Positions 41,827 through 50,770 of a DNA stretch of 64,000 bases are shown here, one piece after another. This DNA is from Ilyobacter_A sp963675185 (lineage in GTDB: Bacteria > Fusobacteriota > Fusobacteriia > Fusobacteriales > Fusobacteriaceae). The position numbers and the translations under genes are program-made. Position 1 is the stretch's first letter; each line of letters begins with the position of its first letter. The DNA is taken from assembly GCA_963675185.2 (NCBI GenBank), contig CAXXOH010000002.1:124001-188000 (forward strand). Direction: 5' to 3'. A model generated the notes under the pieces. That model searched no databases. It saw only the letters and a list, made by a program, of their open reading frames with translations, and was not told the DNA's origin.

Positions 41827-41862
41827 GTTGCCCTGGTTTTCATTATCAAATATTTTTTTTAG

Positions 41863-42438
41863 TTACAGTATTACAGTTATATCGTCTGATTTAGAGAACT
41901 CATCGATAAGTAATTGTTTATAATCCTCTTTATCGTAAATTAAGACAAGAAGTCTTTTTATGCTGATTTTGTCCTTCCCTTTGAAAAAGTTACGTATCCC
42001 TTTTGAAAACTCTTTTGCCATTTCTTCAAAACTCTTTTCTTTTCTTCCAAAAGATTCCCCCGCCCTTATAGCGGACATAGATACCACTTCATATCCATCT
42101 TCATTTGCCTTTTCAAGACCCTGCTCCACTATAACAGAAAGCGGTTCTGAGCAATCATCAATTACAAATATGATGTTGTCAAAACCTATATTTAAAATCG
42201 ATTTATTCCCAAATATCTCTATAACTTCCCCGTCTTCAAACATAGAAGCACCAGTTTTTTGTCTTATATGACCGAATAATGATTGATGGAAATAATCACC
42301 GACTTTATCTCTTATTGCAAGGTCCACTTTCCCGCACCAGATTCCCTTTGAGTCAGTAGCAGTTATCAGCGCCTGACTTTCTACTTCACATACATCTTTT
42401 CCAGAAATCAATTTCACATATAATTCATTTTTCTTCAT
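41863..42438 (-). CDS. Possible macro-domain-like protein
   Basis: 191 residues. The C-terminal half resembles macro/Appr-1''-P domains: SVIVEQGLEKANEDGYEVVS, then AIRAGESFGRKEKSFEEMA, GIRNFF and KRLLVLIYDKEDYKQLL, like the macrodomain helix-strand pattern with a final strand. The typical glycine-rich ADP-ribose loop of the N-terminus is replaced by DSKGIWCGKVDLAIRDKVG. This reads like the DxxG(V/I)WxGGxDxAIRxxxG form seen in some fusobacterial macro proteins. It would then bind ADP-ribose or a related nucleotide. No signal peptide. ATG 42438 has an AGGAGC site. Family call is by pattern and moderate at best. Confidence 0.45.
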   Translation of the reverse strand: MKKNELYVKLISGKDVCEVESQALITATDSKGIWCGKVDLAIRDKVGDYFHQSLFGHIRQKTGASMFEDGEVIEIFGNKSILNIGFDNIIFVIDDCSEPLSVIVEQGLEKANEDGYEVVSMSAIRAGESFGRKEKSFEEMAKEFSKGIRNFFKGKDKISIKRLLVLIYDKEDYKQLLIDEFSKSDDITVIL

Positions 42439-42684
42439 ATAATATTCGCTCCTTTTTATTTTTTATTCCAGTAGAATTATGCTCGTTTAAAAAGATATTT
42501 TTCACAATCAAAATAAAACAATCACCTGAAGATAAATTGTTTTTTAACAGACCAAAGCAATTTATTTATTTCCATTAAGTTTTATTTTATTACATTAATA
42601 ATATACCTCATTTTCGCTAAATGTCAATTTTTTTTTAAAATACAAACCTTTACTTTCCCTTAATTTCACCTAGAAACCATTGAA

Positions 42685-42952
42685 AAATATGCATATCCAT
42701 TTGACAATAGTAGATTGTCACGACATAATTACATCCGCAGATAGTGAGGAAAAGCTGTTTTCTAGAATCTGCGATATGCTCATAGAAGCAAAAATACTGG
42801 CCGGTATCAGATGTTGTTGAAGCTATTAGTTCACACAGACCACCCGCGCTTGGGCTTTTTTTATTGTGGTCCAACGCAAGCATCCACAACCTTTGGAGCA
42901 TACGATGGACTTTTTGAAAAAGAAAATTTTCAATGGTCGCAATTAAAAATTT
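42685..42952 (+). pseudogene. Degenerate coding relic
   Basis: Short readable pieces in different plus frames: IITSADSEEKLFSRICDMLI (recalls the start of GAF domains in sensor kinases), then DVVEAISSHRPPALG, and ASTTFGAYDGLFEKENFQWS in another frame. Stops and shifts separate them. Probably one or more dead genes; identity unsure. Confidence 0.3.
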
Positions 42953-43140
42953 AATTTTAAGCCCTAGATTTTTTACCGCTGCTTATTTTATAGAAAAAGT
43001 ATTTTTTTATAATTAAGGTCTAATCTTTGAAAAGAATCCTCTTAATGCTTGAAGGATTTCTAGGTTATAGTTGACTTTTTTATTTTTTTTATTATATAAT
43101 AGTTTAAACTTTTTAAATATAGGGGGAAAATACATAAAAT

Positions 43141-43404
43141 ATGAAAAAGCCAATAGACTCTTTATTTTTTTATACGCTTATATCTATTAGCTTATGCTTT
43201 ATACTTATTTTTATACTAAAACCCTTAAGCTATAACTATATCTTGTACTACATAATCTCCTTTTTACTTATAATGCTACTTTTAGAAGTATTTGGACTGA
43301 TGCTTGGTAAAAATATCAATACAATTCGAAGCATAATCTTATGCATCTACTCAATTCTGATCTGGGTCAAACTTTCTACTTTATTTTTTTTATTTGAACT
43401 TTAA
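43141..43404 (+). CDS. Small membrane protein of unknown function
   Basis: 87 residues behind an AGGGGGA site. Three hydrophobic segments are visible at about 9-27, 32-53 and 62-84, with very little hydrophilic sequence between. No family recognised. An own terminator follows 12 bp later, and the good ribosome site supports expression. Stand-alone gene between a decayed region and rubrerythrin. Confidence 0.6.
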   Translation: MKKPIDSLFFYTLISISLCFILIFILKPLSYNYILYYIISFLLIMLLLEVFGLMLGKNINTIRSIILCIYSILIWVKLSTLFFLFEL

Positions 43405-43415
43405 TTTTTTTATTT

Positions 43416-43449
43416 AGAAATGCCCAGGAAACAACTCCTGGGCATTTCT
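43416..43449. terminator. Bidirectional terminator
   Basis: AGAAATGCCCAGG and CCTGGGCATTTCT arms around an 8-base loop, with T-rich sequence on both strands. Serves the small membrane protein gene and the converging rubrerythrin gene. Confidence 0.85.
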
Positions 43450-43474
43450 TTCAGCTATCTAACTCTAAAATTAT

Positions 43475-44011
43475 TTAGTAATTTTTTGCTTGGATCATAA
43501 AGTAAGCTTTTGGATGATCACACACAGGACAAACCTCCGGAGCTTTTTCCCCTTCATGCAGATGACCGCAGTTTTTACACTCCCAAACTACTTTTTCACT
43601 CTTTTTAAATACATTATCTTCTTGTATATTTTTCAACAGCTCAAGATATCTTTTTTCATGCTCTTTTTCTATTCTAGCAACCTCTTGAAAAAGATAAGCT
43701 ATACGATTAAACCCTTCTTCTTTAGCTTCTTGAGCAAAAGTCTCATACATATCTGTCCACTCATAGTTTTCTCCACTTGCAGCATCTTTAAGGTTCTCTT
43801 GAGTTGACGGTACTCCATTATGCAGCAGTTTAAACCATATTTTAGCATGTGCCTTCTCGTTATTTGCTGTTTCTTCAAAAAAAGCAGCAATTTGATTAAA
43901 CCCTTCTTTTTTAGCTTGGGATGCGTAGTAAGAATATTTGTTTCTTGCTTGTGACTCCCCTGCAAAAGCCGCCAAAAGATTTTTCTCTGTTTTAGTTCCT
44001 TTTAGTTCCAT
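43475..44011 (-). CDS. rbr: Rubrerythrin
   Basis: 178 residues. A non-haem di-iron peroxidase that reduces hydrogen peroxide in anaerobes. The ferritin-like domain has GTKTEKNLLAAFAGESQARN and two ExxH-type iron motifs, ETANNEKAHAKIW and ARIEKEHEKRYLEL. The C-terminal rubredoxin domain has the CKNCG and CPVCDHP pairs that bind one iron. GGGAG site before ATG 44011. Single gene with its own terminator. Confidence 0.96.
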   Translation of the reverse strand: MELKGTKTEKNLLAAFAGESQARNKYSYYASQAKKEGFNQIAAFFEETANNEKAHAKIWFKLLHNGVPSTQENLKDAASGENYEWTDMYETFAQEAKEEGFNRIAYLFQEVARIEKEHEKRYLELLKNIQEDNVFKKSEKVVWECKNCGHLHEGEKAPEVCPVCDHPKAYFMIQAKNY

Positions 44012-44162
44012 AAATTATCACTCCCTCATATTAAGTTCAGTTTTGATATTAGCATATATTTTTACTGAATTCAAGTTTGCTACCCTAATAAGAAAAATAA
44101 ACCCAAACTAGGAGCCATAATTTTGATGCTAAAAAGTCAAGCTTATATCAGTGTATATTTCG

Positions 44163-44636
44163 CTATTTAAAGTAAAATCTTCCTCCTATAGCCGCCTCCA
44201 AATCTACATCAGTATCCGGAGCAACATCTAAAATCGGCACCACTTCAAGGAAAATATCAAATGGTACCTCAGAAAACAGATATGAGATACCCACTGGGAA
44301 ACGTACCCCAACAAAGACATCATCATCATTTTTATGCTCTTTAAATTTTACACGTGTCCCTATACCAAAGTAAACGGGTAGTTGACTCAGTGTTTGTCCA
44401 TTAGAAAAAACATCATATTTGTGAAAAAGATAGTCTGCATGTAGATGAACAGAATCTCCATCAGATAATGACCAGGCAAGTGCTCCATCTACTGCCCTGT
44501 TACTGTCTATCCACTTTTTAAGACTTACTCCAGTAGGCTCCCCCAAAATAATACCTATCCCCATCTCATTGTCCATAGCATTCAAAGTGAGCCCACAAAC
44601 AAAAACTAATATCGCTAGCACCAATTTATTTTTCAT
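44163..44636 (-). CDS. Small outer-membrane beta-barrel-like protein
   Basis: 157 residues. Signal peptide of about 20 residues (MKNKLVLAILVFVCGLTLNA). The mature part has alternating strands ending in an aromatic residue: GIGIILGEPTGVSLKKWI, VHLHADYLFHKYDVF, LPVYFGIGTRVKF and the terminal AAIGGRFYFK, whose final aromatic fits a barrel insertion signal. Similar short barrels occur in spirochaetes and fusobacteria. Function not known. AGGAGGAAG site; a long perfect palindrome about 90 bp upstream belongs to the region before the gene. Confidence 0.65.
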   Translation of the reverse strand: MKNKLVLAILVFVCGLTLNAMDNEMGIGIILGEPTGVSLKKWIDSNRAVDGALAWSLSDGDSVHLHADYLFHKYDVFSNGQTLSQLPVYFGIGTRVKFKEHKNDDDVFVGVRFPVGISYLFSEVPFDIFLEVVPILDVAPDTDVDLEAAIGGRFYFK

Positions 44637-44722
44637 AACTTCCTCCTCTCATAGAAACTACTTTTCTATAAACAGATATAATAAAAAATCAATCCTTATA
44701 TTAAATTATACAATTAAAAAAT

Positions 44723-44760
44723 AAGAAACTGCTGAAAATTTAAATTTTCAGCAGTTTCTT
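44723..44760. terminator. Perfect 38-bp palindrome, terminator-like
   Basis: AAGAAACTGCTGAAAATTT followed directly by its exact complement, with no spacer. A T-rich stretch follows on the plus side. It lies between two minus-strand genes, possibly as the terminator of the galE-side transcript. Confidence 0.6.
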
Positions 44761-44983
44761 ATAACTATTTACAGTTTCTACAAATTTTAAAGATCCTTTT
44801 TTTCCGTTTTCGTCCCTTTTGAAAACCCCCGGCATCTTCTAATGCTTTCTAAAAAATTATGGCTACCTCTTCTTTGAGTATTTCATTTACATCCCATTTA
44901 TCCAACTAAAGATATTTCTCTTTTATGTTTTTCTATCTTTGCATTTCGATATTTCTATCTATTACTATATGTCCTCTAAACAA
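44761..44983 (-). other. Gap with possible gene relic
   Basis: No intact frame. Minus-strand pieces KRDENGKKGSLKFVETVNS and WDVNEILKEEVAI suggest a degraded gene, not identified. Confidence 0.3.
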
Positions 44984-45973
44984 TTATTTTACGTACCCAT
45001 TAGGATTGTTCTTATGCCATTTCCACGCACTCTCTATTATTTTTTCAAGACTACTGTGTTTTGGTTTCCACCCAAGTTCGTTCATGGCTTTCTCTGAACT
45101 GGCCACAAGTTTTGCAGGATCGCCTGCCCTTCTAGGAGCCGTTTCAGCCGATATAGGGTGTCCAGTAACCTTTCTGGCAGTATCTATAACCTCTTTTACA
45201 GTAAATCCGTTACCATTTCCCAAGTTGTAAGTACTGCTTTTTCCGCCATTCCTAAGCTTTTTTATAGCCAGAATATGCGCATCCACTAGATCCATTACAT
45301 GTATGTAGTCCCTTATGCAGGTACCATCATGGGTATCGTAATCATCTCCGTACATATATATTTTTTCCCTTTTACCGAGAGCCACTTGAAGTACTAGTGG
45401 TATTAGATGGGTTTCTGGATTGTGATCTTCACCTATAAGCCCAGACTCATGCGCCCCTGCAACGTTAAAGTATCTTAGCACAACATAGTTTATACCATAA
45501 GCATTTCCACACCATTTAAGCATCTTTTCAACCGCTAACTTTGTTTCCCCGTAAGGATTTGTAGGTTCAGTCCTGTCAGTTTCAAGTATAGGTATGTTCT
45601 CAGGCTCTCCATAGGTTGCAGCTGTAGAAGAAAACACTATTTTATTCACCTCAAACCTTGCCATTACTTTTAGCAGACAAAGGGTCCCGTAAACATTGTT
45701 TTCATAGTATTTTAAAGGTTTTTCAACGCTTTCTCCTACAAGTGAGTCTGCCGCAAAATGTATAACAGAATCTATCTCGTTAGCTTCAAACACCCTCATC
45801 ATAAAGCATTCATCCGCCAAATCTCCTATGTAAAGTTTCGCATCCTCCGGTACAGCTCTTTTATGCCCCTTATATAAATTGTCTACAACAACTACCTCTT
45901 CACTTTTTTCAATTAATCTAGCCACTGCATGGCTCCCTATATATCCAGCTCCTCCGCAAACTAATACTGCCAT
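44984..45973 (-). CDS. galE: UDP-glucose 4-epimerase
   Basis: 329 residues. Interconverts UDP-glucose and UDP-galactose. N-terminal NAD motif VLVCGGAGYIGSHAVARLIE, the DNLYKGHKRAV loop, FSSTAATYGEPE (active-site Ser/Thr region) and NPYGETKLAVEKML with the catalytic Tyr-x3-Lys. RYFNVAGAHESGLIGEDH and YNLGNGNGFTVKEVI complete the fold. The GAGGGGA site precedes ATG 45973. A galactokinase relic lies 330 bp upstream on the same strand, so a gal operon was probably broken here. It may now serve surface-glycan synthesis. Confidence 0.95.
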   Translation of the reverse strand: MAVLVCGGAGYIGSHAVARLIEKSEEVVVVDNLYKGHKRAVPEDAKLYIGDLADECFMMRVFEANEIDSVIHFAADSLVGESVEKPLKYYENNVYGTLCLLKVMARFEVNKIVFSSTAATYGEPENIPILETDRTEPTNPYGETKLAVEKMLKWCGNAYGINYVVLRYFNVAGAHESGLIGEDHNPETHLIPLVLQVALGKREKIYMYGDDYDTHDGTCIRDYIHVMDLVDAHILAIKKLRNGGKSSTYNLGNGNGFTVKEVIDTARKVTGHPISAETAPRRAGDPAKLVASSEKAMNELGWKPKHSSLEKIIESAWKWHKNNPNGYVK

Positions 45974-46299
45974 TTTCCCCTCCTCATTTCATCTTAATTT
46001 TTTCTGTTATTGATACTTTGATTTTCTGACTTTACTCGCTGAATTCTATATACCAAATAATATTTCAATAAGTCTCAGTCAGTAAAAATAGCCTATCATA
46101 AAATTAAGACAGTATCAACATAAATCTGCTAACTACTTAGATGCTCTACTTTAAACTACTAAAGTTATCATCAATTATAAAACAGTGACTTTCACTAGTC
46201 TACAGTTCAAATCGATTAGATTTTTGTTAAGAATATCCACTGGAAACCTATCTTTTTTCTCCTACATTTTTCGTGAATCCATCCTTGTTTTCATTTTTT

Positions 46300-46586
46300 A
46301 CTATACTGGCTAAAACTAGATTCAATTGTCTCATGTTCGTTCCACGCTGTTTCCGCCAGGGCATTCAACTCTGTTACAACAACTTCATAATCAGCCCTCA
46401 GAGGCATGAAAGATTCATTCATTAGCTGTCTAAATTTCTATATATTTCCTACTTTTAAGACTCTCACAACTTCCAATTTCCTCTGATTCTCATATACTGC
46501 ATGTTTGGCTTTCTTCCTGTCAACCTCATCTTCTATGAGATTCTTATTTTTTTCAAATTCCTCCATGCTTAGCTCGCCCAAGTTGT
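46300..46586 (-). pseudogene. galK: Galactokinase C-terminal relic
   Basis: Minus strand: LGELSMEEFEKNKNLIEDEV and KKAKHAVYENQRKLEVVRVL, then a stop, then KFRQLMNESFMPLRADYEVV and ELNALAETAWNEHETI. This is the GHMP-kinase tail of GalK (the usual NESHxSLRDDYEVTxxELDxL text). The N-terminal half is missing, replaced by a membrane-protein fragment joined at about 46587. Nonsense mutation and truncation make it dead. Confidence 0.8.
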
Positions 46587-46867
46587 TTATTGTAACCTAT
46601 CCATATCATGAAAAAAGTGACATCGACACCGATTCTCACCCATTTGTAATTCCATTTTTTCATGTCACTTATCATTACTGAAATTAAATCTGTGGCCCCC
46701 ACTCCTATATTTGTTGATGTATATAAAGATACCCCATATCCTATTATAAGCAGTGCAAAATGCATAAGCCCCATCCTTAGAGCAAAACTCATGTCACCGT
46801 TTATATAGCCGATAAAGTTAGAGTAGAAGAAATCAACAAATATCCCGAGAACAGAGAGCATTAACAA
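46553..46867 (-). pseudogene. YczE/YitT-type membrane protein fragment
   Basis: Hydrophobic text with three membrane segments: LMLSVLGIFVDFFYSNFIGY, FALRMGLMHFALLIIGYGVS and a third at VDVTFFMIW. The loop YTSTNIGVGATDLISVMISD resembles YczE/YitT-family membrane proteins. The frame then runs into the galactokinase relic in the wrong phase and stops. Both ends are missing. Confidence 0.55.
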
Positions 46868-47468
46868 GGTAGCTATATTTATATAATGTTTTTGCTTTCA
46901 TTCCATAACAGCCTACGTATTATATGAAAAATTTTAATATGCATACCCCATATAGGTTTATATTCGTTAGATAATTTACTTCTTTTTGAAAAGTTTGTCA
47001 ATTCAATTTTATCCCTATTTTAATATCGCCTTAGTTTAAGACTTAAAAGTGAGTTCTTATTAAAAATTAAGCAAAAATAAGTATATTCAATTAAACACGG
47101 CTTCGTTTCATGATATGCCAAAGAATTCTCCCTACAGATTTTTCCAAGCCTTCGTAAAATACTTCAATTTCTTCATCCGGCATCTTTGGATAAAATTCTT
47201 TTTAATTTCTTATTTTACGCCTCAGCTCTTCATCACTTCTCTACCGACTAAAGCTGTGGGTATATCATACTATTTTTTTGACAGACATGCTTATTATATT
47301 TTCACCGCAATCAAAATTATAGCTCTAGATCCCAGCAACCCTTGATTTAGTGATAAAATATATCTTTTCTCCATTCGAACTGCTCTCTCATAAAAAAATT
47401 ACAGATATTTTTGATAGTATAAAAATTGATATTTAAATTTATTCTTGGCATCACGCTAATATAAACCT
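46868..47468. other. Gene-free decayed region
   Basis: About 600 bp without a credible gene. Minus-strand scraps such as PDEEIEVFYEGLEKSVGRIL (about 47180-47120) look like protein but have no start or end. No hairpin or repeat of note. Confidence 0.4.
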
Positions 47469-48126
47469 TTAAATCTTGTTTAGATTTACCTCAAACCAAT
47501 CCCCTGCCAACTCTGCGACTTCTTCCAACTTTCCAGGTTCTTCAAAAAGATGCGTCGCCTCTGGCACAAGATATAACTTTTTCTCGCAGGAAAGCTCCCT
47601 AAAAGCATCTTCATTCATCACAATAACCATTACATCATCCCCACCAACAATTAAAAGGGTAGGCGCCTTAACTTCCAAGAGAAATTCCTTTGCCAAGTCC
47701 GGGCGTCCTCCCCGAGATACGACCGCCTCCACAGTGTCTGGTATATTTGCTGCTGCTATCAGAGCTGCTGCTGCTCCGGTACTTGCACCAAAGTAGCCAA
47801 CATGCAGACCTCGGGTCTTTGGATTTTCTTTGACCCATTTAGTGGTTCCTACCAGTCGTTCTGCCAGCATTGGAATATTAAACCGATACCTCCCTAGTTT
47901 GAATATCGATCTTCTCCTCATCTTCAGTAAGGAGGTCTAACAGTAGAGTAGCAAGCATTCGTTTCTGAAGCATTTCCGCCACGTAGTTGTTTCTAGGGCT
48001 GAATCTTCCACTACCGCTGCCATGGGCGAAAATTACTATACCCCTTGCTCCTTCCGGAATAACTAGGTTGCCGTTTAAAGTGACTTTTCCCGCCTTTATC
48101 TTGACTTTTTCTACCAGAGCTTTCAT
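47469..48126 (-). pseudogene. Alpha/beta hydrolase (dienelactone-hydrolase-like), frameshifted
   Basis: Starts at ATG 48126, overlapping the upstream phosphoribosyltransferase stop by 4 bp. The first frame gives GIVIFAHGSGSGRFSPRNNY and MLATLLLDLLTEDEE, and ends soon after IQTRE. From about 47880 a second frame continues YRFNIPMLAERLVGTTKWV, HVGYFGASTGAAAALIAA (nucleophile Ser in GASTG), LLIVGGDDVM and EATHLFEEPGKLEEVA (His). One extra G near 47885 explains the break. All catalytic parts survive, so the frameshift is recent, or a sequencing error. The phosphoribosyltransferase-hydrolase pair is a common two-gene unit. Confidence 0.8.
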
Positions 48127-48758
48127 TTATTTGCCTCCTCTAAGAGCCTTACGGCTTCCTCATCTTCTACCTGGGTAAAGTCCATGTAAAACTGCCCTAT
48201 GGCATAAAACATCTGAGGTACCAATACGCAGATCACCTCGTCTGCCTTTACACTTAGTTCCTCCAATGTATCCATAGGTCCAACCGGTACTGCAATGACT
48301 ATTTTTTCTGGTTTATCCTCCCTAAGCAGATCTATAGCAGCCAGTATAGTCCTACCGGTGGCCACCCCATCATCGGTAATTATTACAGTTTTACCCTTGA
48401 TTTCACAGGGTTTTTTTTCTCCCCTATATTTCTTGTACCTCTCCTCCAGGAGTTTCCTAATATCCGCCACTTCCCTTTCAAGGTACTCATGGGTGACCTT
48501 GCCGCTTTTGAGCAGAGAATTTTCCACGATATAACTTTTGAGGCTGACTGCTCCGACGGCATATTCACTGTTTCCAGGATACCCTATCTTTTTGGTCAAG
48601 ACAATGTCCAGCGGCAAGTTTAGTTCCTTTGCTAAAACATATCCTATCTGTAGTCCCCCACGGGGAATGGCAAGTATAACAGTATTTTTATCATCTTTAT
48701 ATTTTTGCAATTTATCTGCCAGCTCCTTTGCTGCAGAAAACCTGTCACTGAAAGCCAT
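48123..48758 (-). CDS. Phosphoribosyltransferase-domain protein
   Basis: 211 residues from ATG 48758, 9 bases after AGGAGG; three more codons are open upstream. The PRPP-binding motif is VIITDDGVATGRTILAAIDL (about residues 117-136). VILAIPRGGLQIGYVLAKEL forms the PPi loop, and DIVLTKKIGYPGNSEYAVGAV and GQFYMDFTQVEDEE are typical of the ComF-like/PRTase group found with dienelactone-hydrolase-like partners. Substrate unknown. It shares a 4-base ATGA overlap with the hydrolase gene downstream, so the two are co-translated. Confidence 0.88.
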   Translation of the reverse strand: MAFSDRFSAAKELADKLQKYKDDKNTVILAIPRGGLQIGYVLAKELNLPLDIVLTKKIGYPGNSEYAVGAVSLKSYIVENSLLKSGKVTHEYLEREVADIRKLLEERYKKYRGEKKPCEIKGKTVIITDDGVATGRTILAAIDLLREDKPEKIVIAVPVGPMDTLEELSVKADEVICVLVPQMFYAIGQFYMDFTQVEDEEAVRLLEEANK

Positions 48759-48869
48759 TAACCTCAACCTCCTATGGTATAACCCCTCATCTACAATTTA
48801 AAAAAAATCCCCTTTTTATACAGCAAAATATAGCTTAAAGACGTTCGTTCGATATTTTAACTCGGCTAT

Positions 48870-49130
48870 TTACTTTGATTCTGCAAAATCCACTATTTTA
48901 TTGTAAAGCCACGCAAATATTAGGCCGCCTATTAGAGCGTCAAAAAATCCCCATATCAACCCTATTAGACTACCAATTCCAGAAATCGTATAACCGCGGT
49001 ACAGTCTTCCGATGAGCGTAGCTTCTCCTGTAGCCCCGTCAAATGCTATAATCCACCATGTAAGAAAAAACAGACCTAATCCCCAAACTACTCCACAAGT
49101 AAGGGCAAATGCCTTAATGTTTAGCTTCAT
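48870..49130 (-). CDS. Small membrane protein with two or three segments
   Basis: 86 residues from ATG 49130, preceded by GGGGAAGG; GTG 49136 is a less likely start. Hydrophobic segments at about 6-28, 45-60 and 60-80. WGFFDALIGGLIFAWLYNKI near the C-terminus is typical of a widespread small 'bacteriophage holin-like' TM-helix family of unknown job. It lies 100 bp upstream of the phosphoribosyltransferase and could share its transcript. Confidence 0.65.
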   Translation of the reverse strand: MKLNIKAFALTCGVVWGLGLFFLTWWIIAFDGATGEATLIGRLYRGYTISGIGSLIGLIWGFFDALIGGLIFAWLYNKIVDFAESK

Positions 49131-49560
49131 GTCCACCTTCCCCTTTCTCGATTTTAAATCAAATTACTCATTCTACAAAAACATCCTCTATAAAAAACAA
49201 ATAACAATTTTTAAGCTAGATTCTTAAAGTATATTTATAAGAAAACTTCAAAATATCCTTTTATATCAATGTGTAAAATAAATTATAGACATCCCAACAC
49301 TTTGCCCATTTTTTGCCTAACTTCACAACAGTTCTTAAAAACTAAATTTATAAAGTGCAATCTAGTCGCTAATTATACTGTCATATATAAAATTACACAG
49401 GAACTTTTATGTAAAGTAGTATAATATTTATAACTAACTTTTACCCACATATTTCTACTTTTTTCATGCCCCTTTGCCAAGATAAAACAGCGCGTTAAAG
49501 AGCTATAAATCAAATTTTAGAATATTAAGTCAGAGTCGTACTTAGCTGAGGAGGAATATT
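49131..49560. other. Intergenic region before the DUF2235 cassette
   Basis: 430 bp, AT-rich, no gene, no strong hairpin. Divergent promoters must lie here (small membrane protein to the left, DUF2235 gene to the right), but I cannot place convincing boxes. Confidence 0.35.
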
Positions 49561-50604
49561 ATGAATAAGAGGATTGTTATTTGCGCAGATGGTACCTGGA
49601 ATCGTCCAGAAAAAAATTTAAAGAAAGATTTCCCTACAAATGTACTTCGTCTAGCACGTGCTATCAAACCCACCGGGCCATACCTGGTTCCACAAGAAGT
49701 TTTCTATGATTGGGGCATTGGCTCCTATTACGACCCAATAATTGGCGGCGCAACAGGGGAAGGCCTTCATAAAAATATCATGGATTGCTACCGCTACATT
49801 GTGCAGAACTACACTCCAGGGGATGAATTGTACTTATTCGGTTTCAGCAGGGGAGCATACACAATAAGGTCATTATGCGGCTTGATAAATAACTGCGGAA
49901 TAGTTAAGAGGCCTGATGCACCTTTGATACAGCAAGCATTTGATCACTACAAAAGAAGTGGTTCTGCTTACTCTCCTAAAGGGAGTGAATCGATTAAATT
50001 CAGAAGCCTGCATTCATATGAATCTCGGGAAATAAAGTTTGTAGGCGTGTGGGATACCGTCGGTGCAATGGGAATTCCGTTTTCATTCTTAGGGCTCTTT
50101 GAGGATAAGGATGAATTTTACGATACAAAAATTGGCAGAAACATCTGTGTAGCGAGGCATGCTCTAGCTATAGATGAGCATCGAACAGACTTTGAGCCAA
50201 CCATCTGGATTCCAAAAGAAAATTTGGATATAAAGCAAGTGTGGTTTGCCGGGGCGCACAGCGACATAGGTGGGAGCTATAAGCCGGATAAAGATGGGCT
50301 TATATTATCGGACAATTCTTTGAATTGGATTGTTAAAGAAGCTAAAAAAATCGGACTTTCTATCGAAGATCATTTAGAGAAAAGTATAAGTACAGACTCT
50401 GCCCCGTTGGCAGAAATTCATAATTCCAGGCGAAGCTTTTATAGGGCAAAAAAAGAGTACCTTCGCCCAATTGAGCACGGAAAAGGTCAGGTGCTTATAC
50501 ACAAATCGGTAAAGATCCGCTGGGATCAGGACCCTAATTACAGGCCGCTCAATTTAGTCGAATATATAAATAAAAATGGATGGCCGGATGAATGTATTGA
50601 ATAA
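49561..50604 (+). CDS. DUF2235 alpha/beta hydrolase
   Basis: 347 residues behind a strong GAGGAGG site. The N-terminal RIVICADGTWNRPEKN is the DUF2235 hallmark. The nucleophile elbow is LFGFSRGAYTIRSLCGLI (GFSRG, Ser about 95), the acid is probably in FVGVWDTVGAMGIP (Asp about 163), and the His is in VWFAGAHSDIGGSY (about 233). DUF2235 proteins include type VI secretion phospholipase effectors (Tle1-like) and many stand-alone enzymes of unknown substrate. No secretion genes are near, and no signal peptide is present, so a cytoplasmic lipase/esterase role is more likely. The next gene, 166 bp downstream on the same strand, is a multi-pass coiled-coil membrane protein and a possible partner. 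Confidence 0.88.
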   Translation: MNKRIVICADGTWNRPEKNLKKDFPTNVLRLARAIKPTGPYLVPQEVFYDWGIGSYYDPIIGGATGEGLHKNIMDCYRYIVQNYTPGDELYLFGFSRGAYTIRSLCGLINNCGIVKRPDAPLIQQAFDHYKRSGSAYSPKGSESIKFRSLHSYESREIKFVGVWDTVGAMGIPFSFLGLFEDKDEFYDTKIGRNICVARHALAIDEHRTDFEPTIWIPKENLDIKQVWFAGAHSDIGGSYKPDKDGLILSDNSLNWIVKEAKKIGLSIEDHLEKSISTDSAPLAEIHNSRRSFYRAKKEYLRPIEHGKGQVLIHKSVKIRWDQDPNYRPLNLVEYINKNGWPDECIE

Positions 50605-50770
50605 CTGTGTTCCCACCAATAAAAAATCACATACACTTCAAAAAATGTGGATAAGGGCATATTTTGCTGCACATTTTCATTTTTTATATAAATATTTACT
50701 TTAAAACAGTTGTTTTTATTTGCCGGCCTATGTATAGTTAACTTATTAATCTAAATGGAAACTGGGTGAT

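Noticed and set aside
42650..42901. 83-codon minus-strand frame
   Set aside because: The plus strand carries the recognisable relic in this stretch; the minus frame has no site or motif.
47115..47345. 76-codon plus-strand frame
   Set aside because: No ribosome site and odd Phe-rich composition; the opposite strand holds more protein-like scraps, so it was treated as decay.
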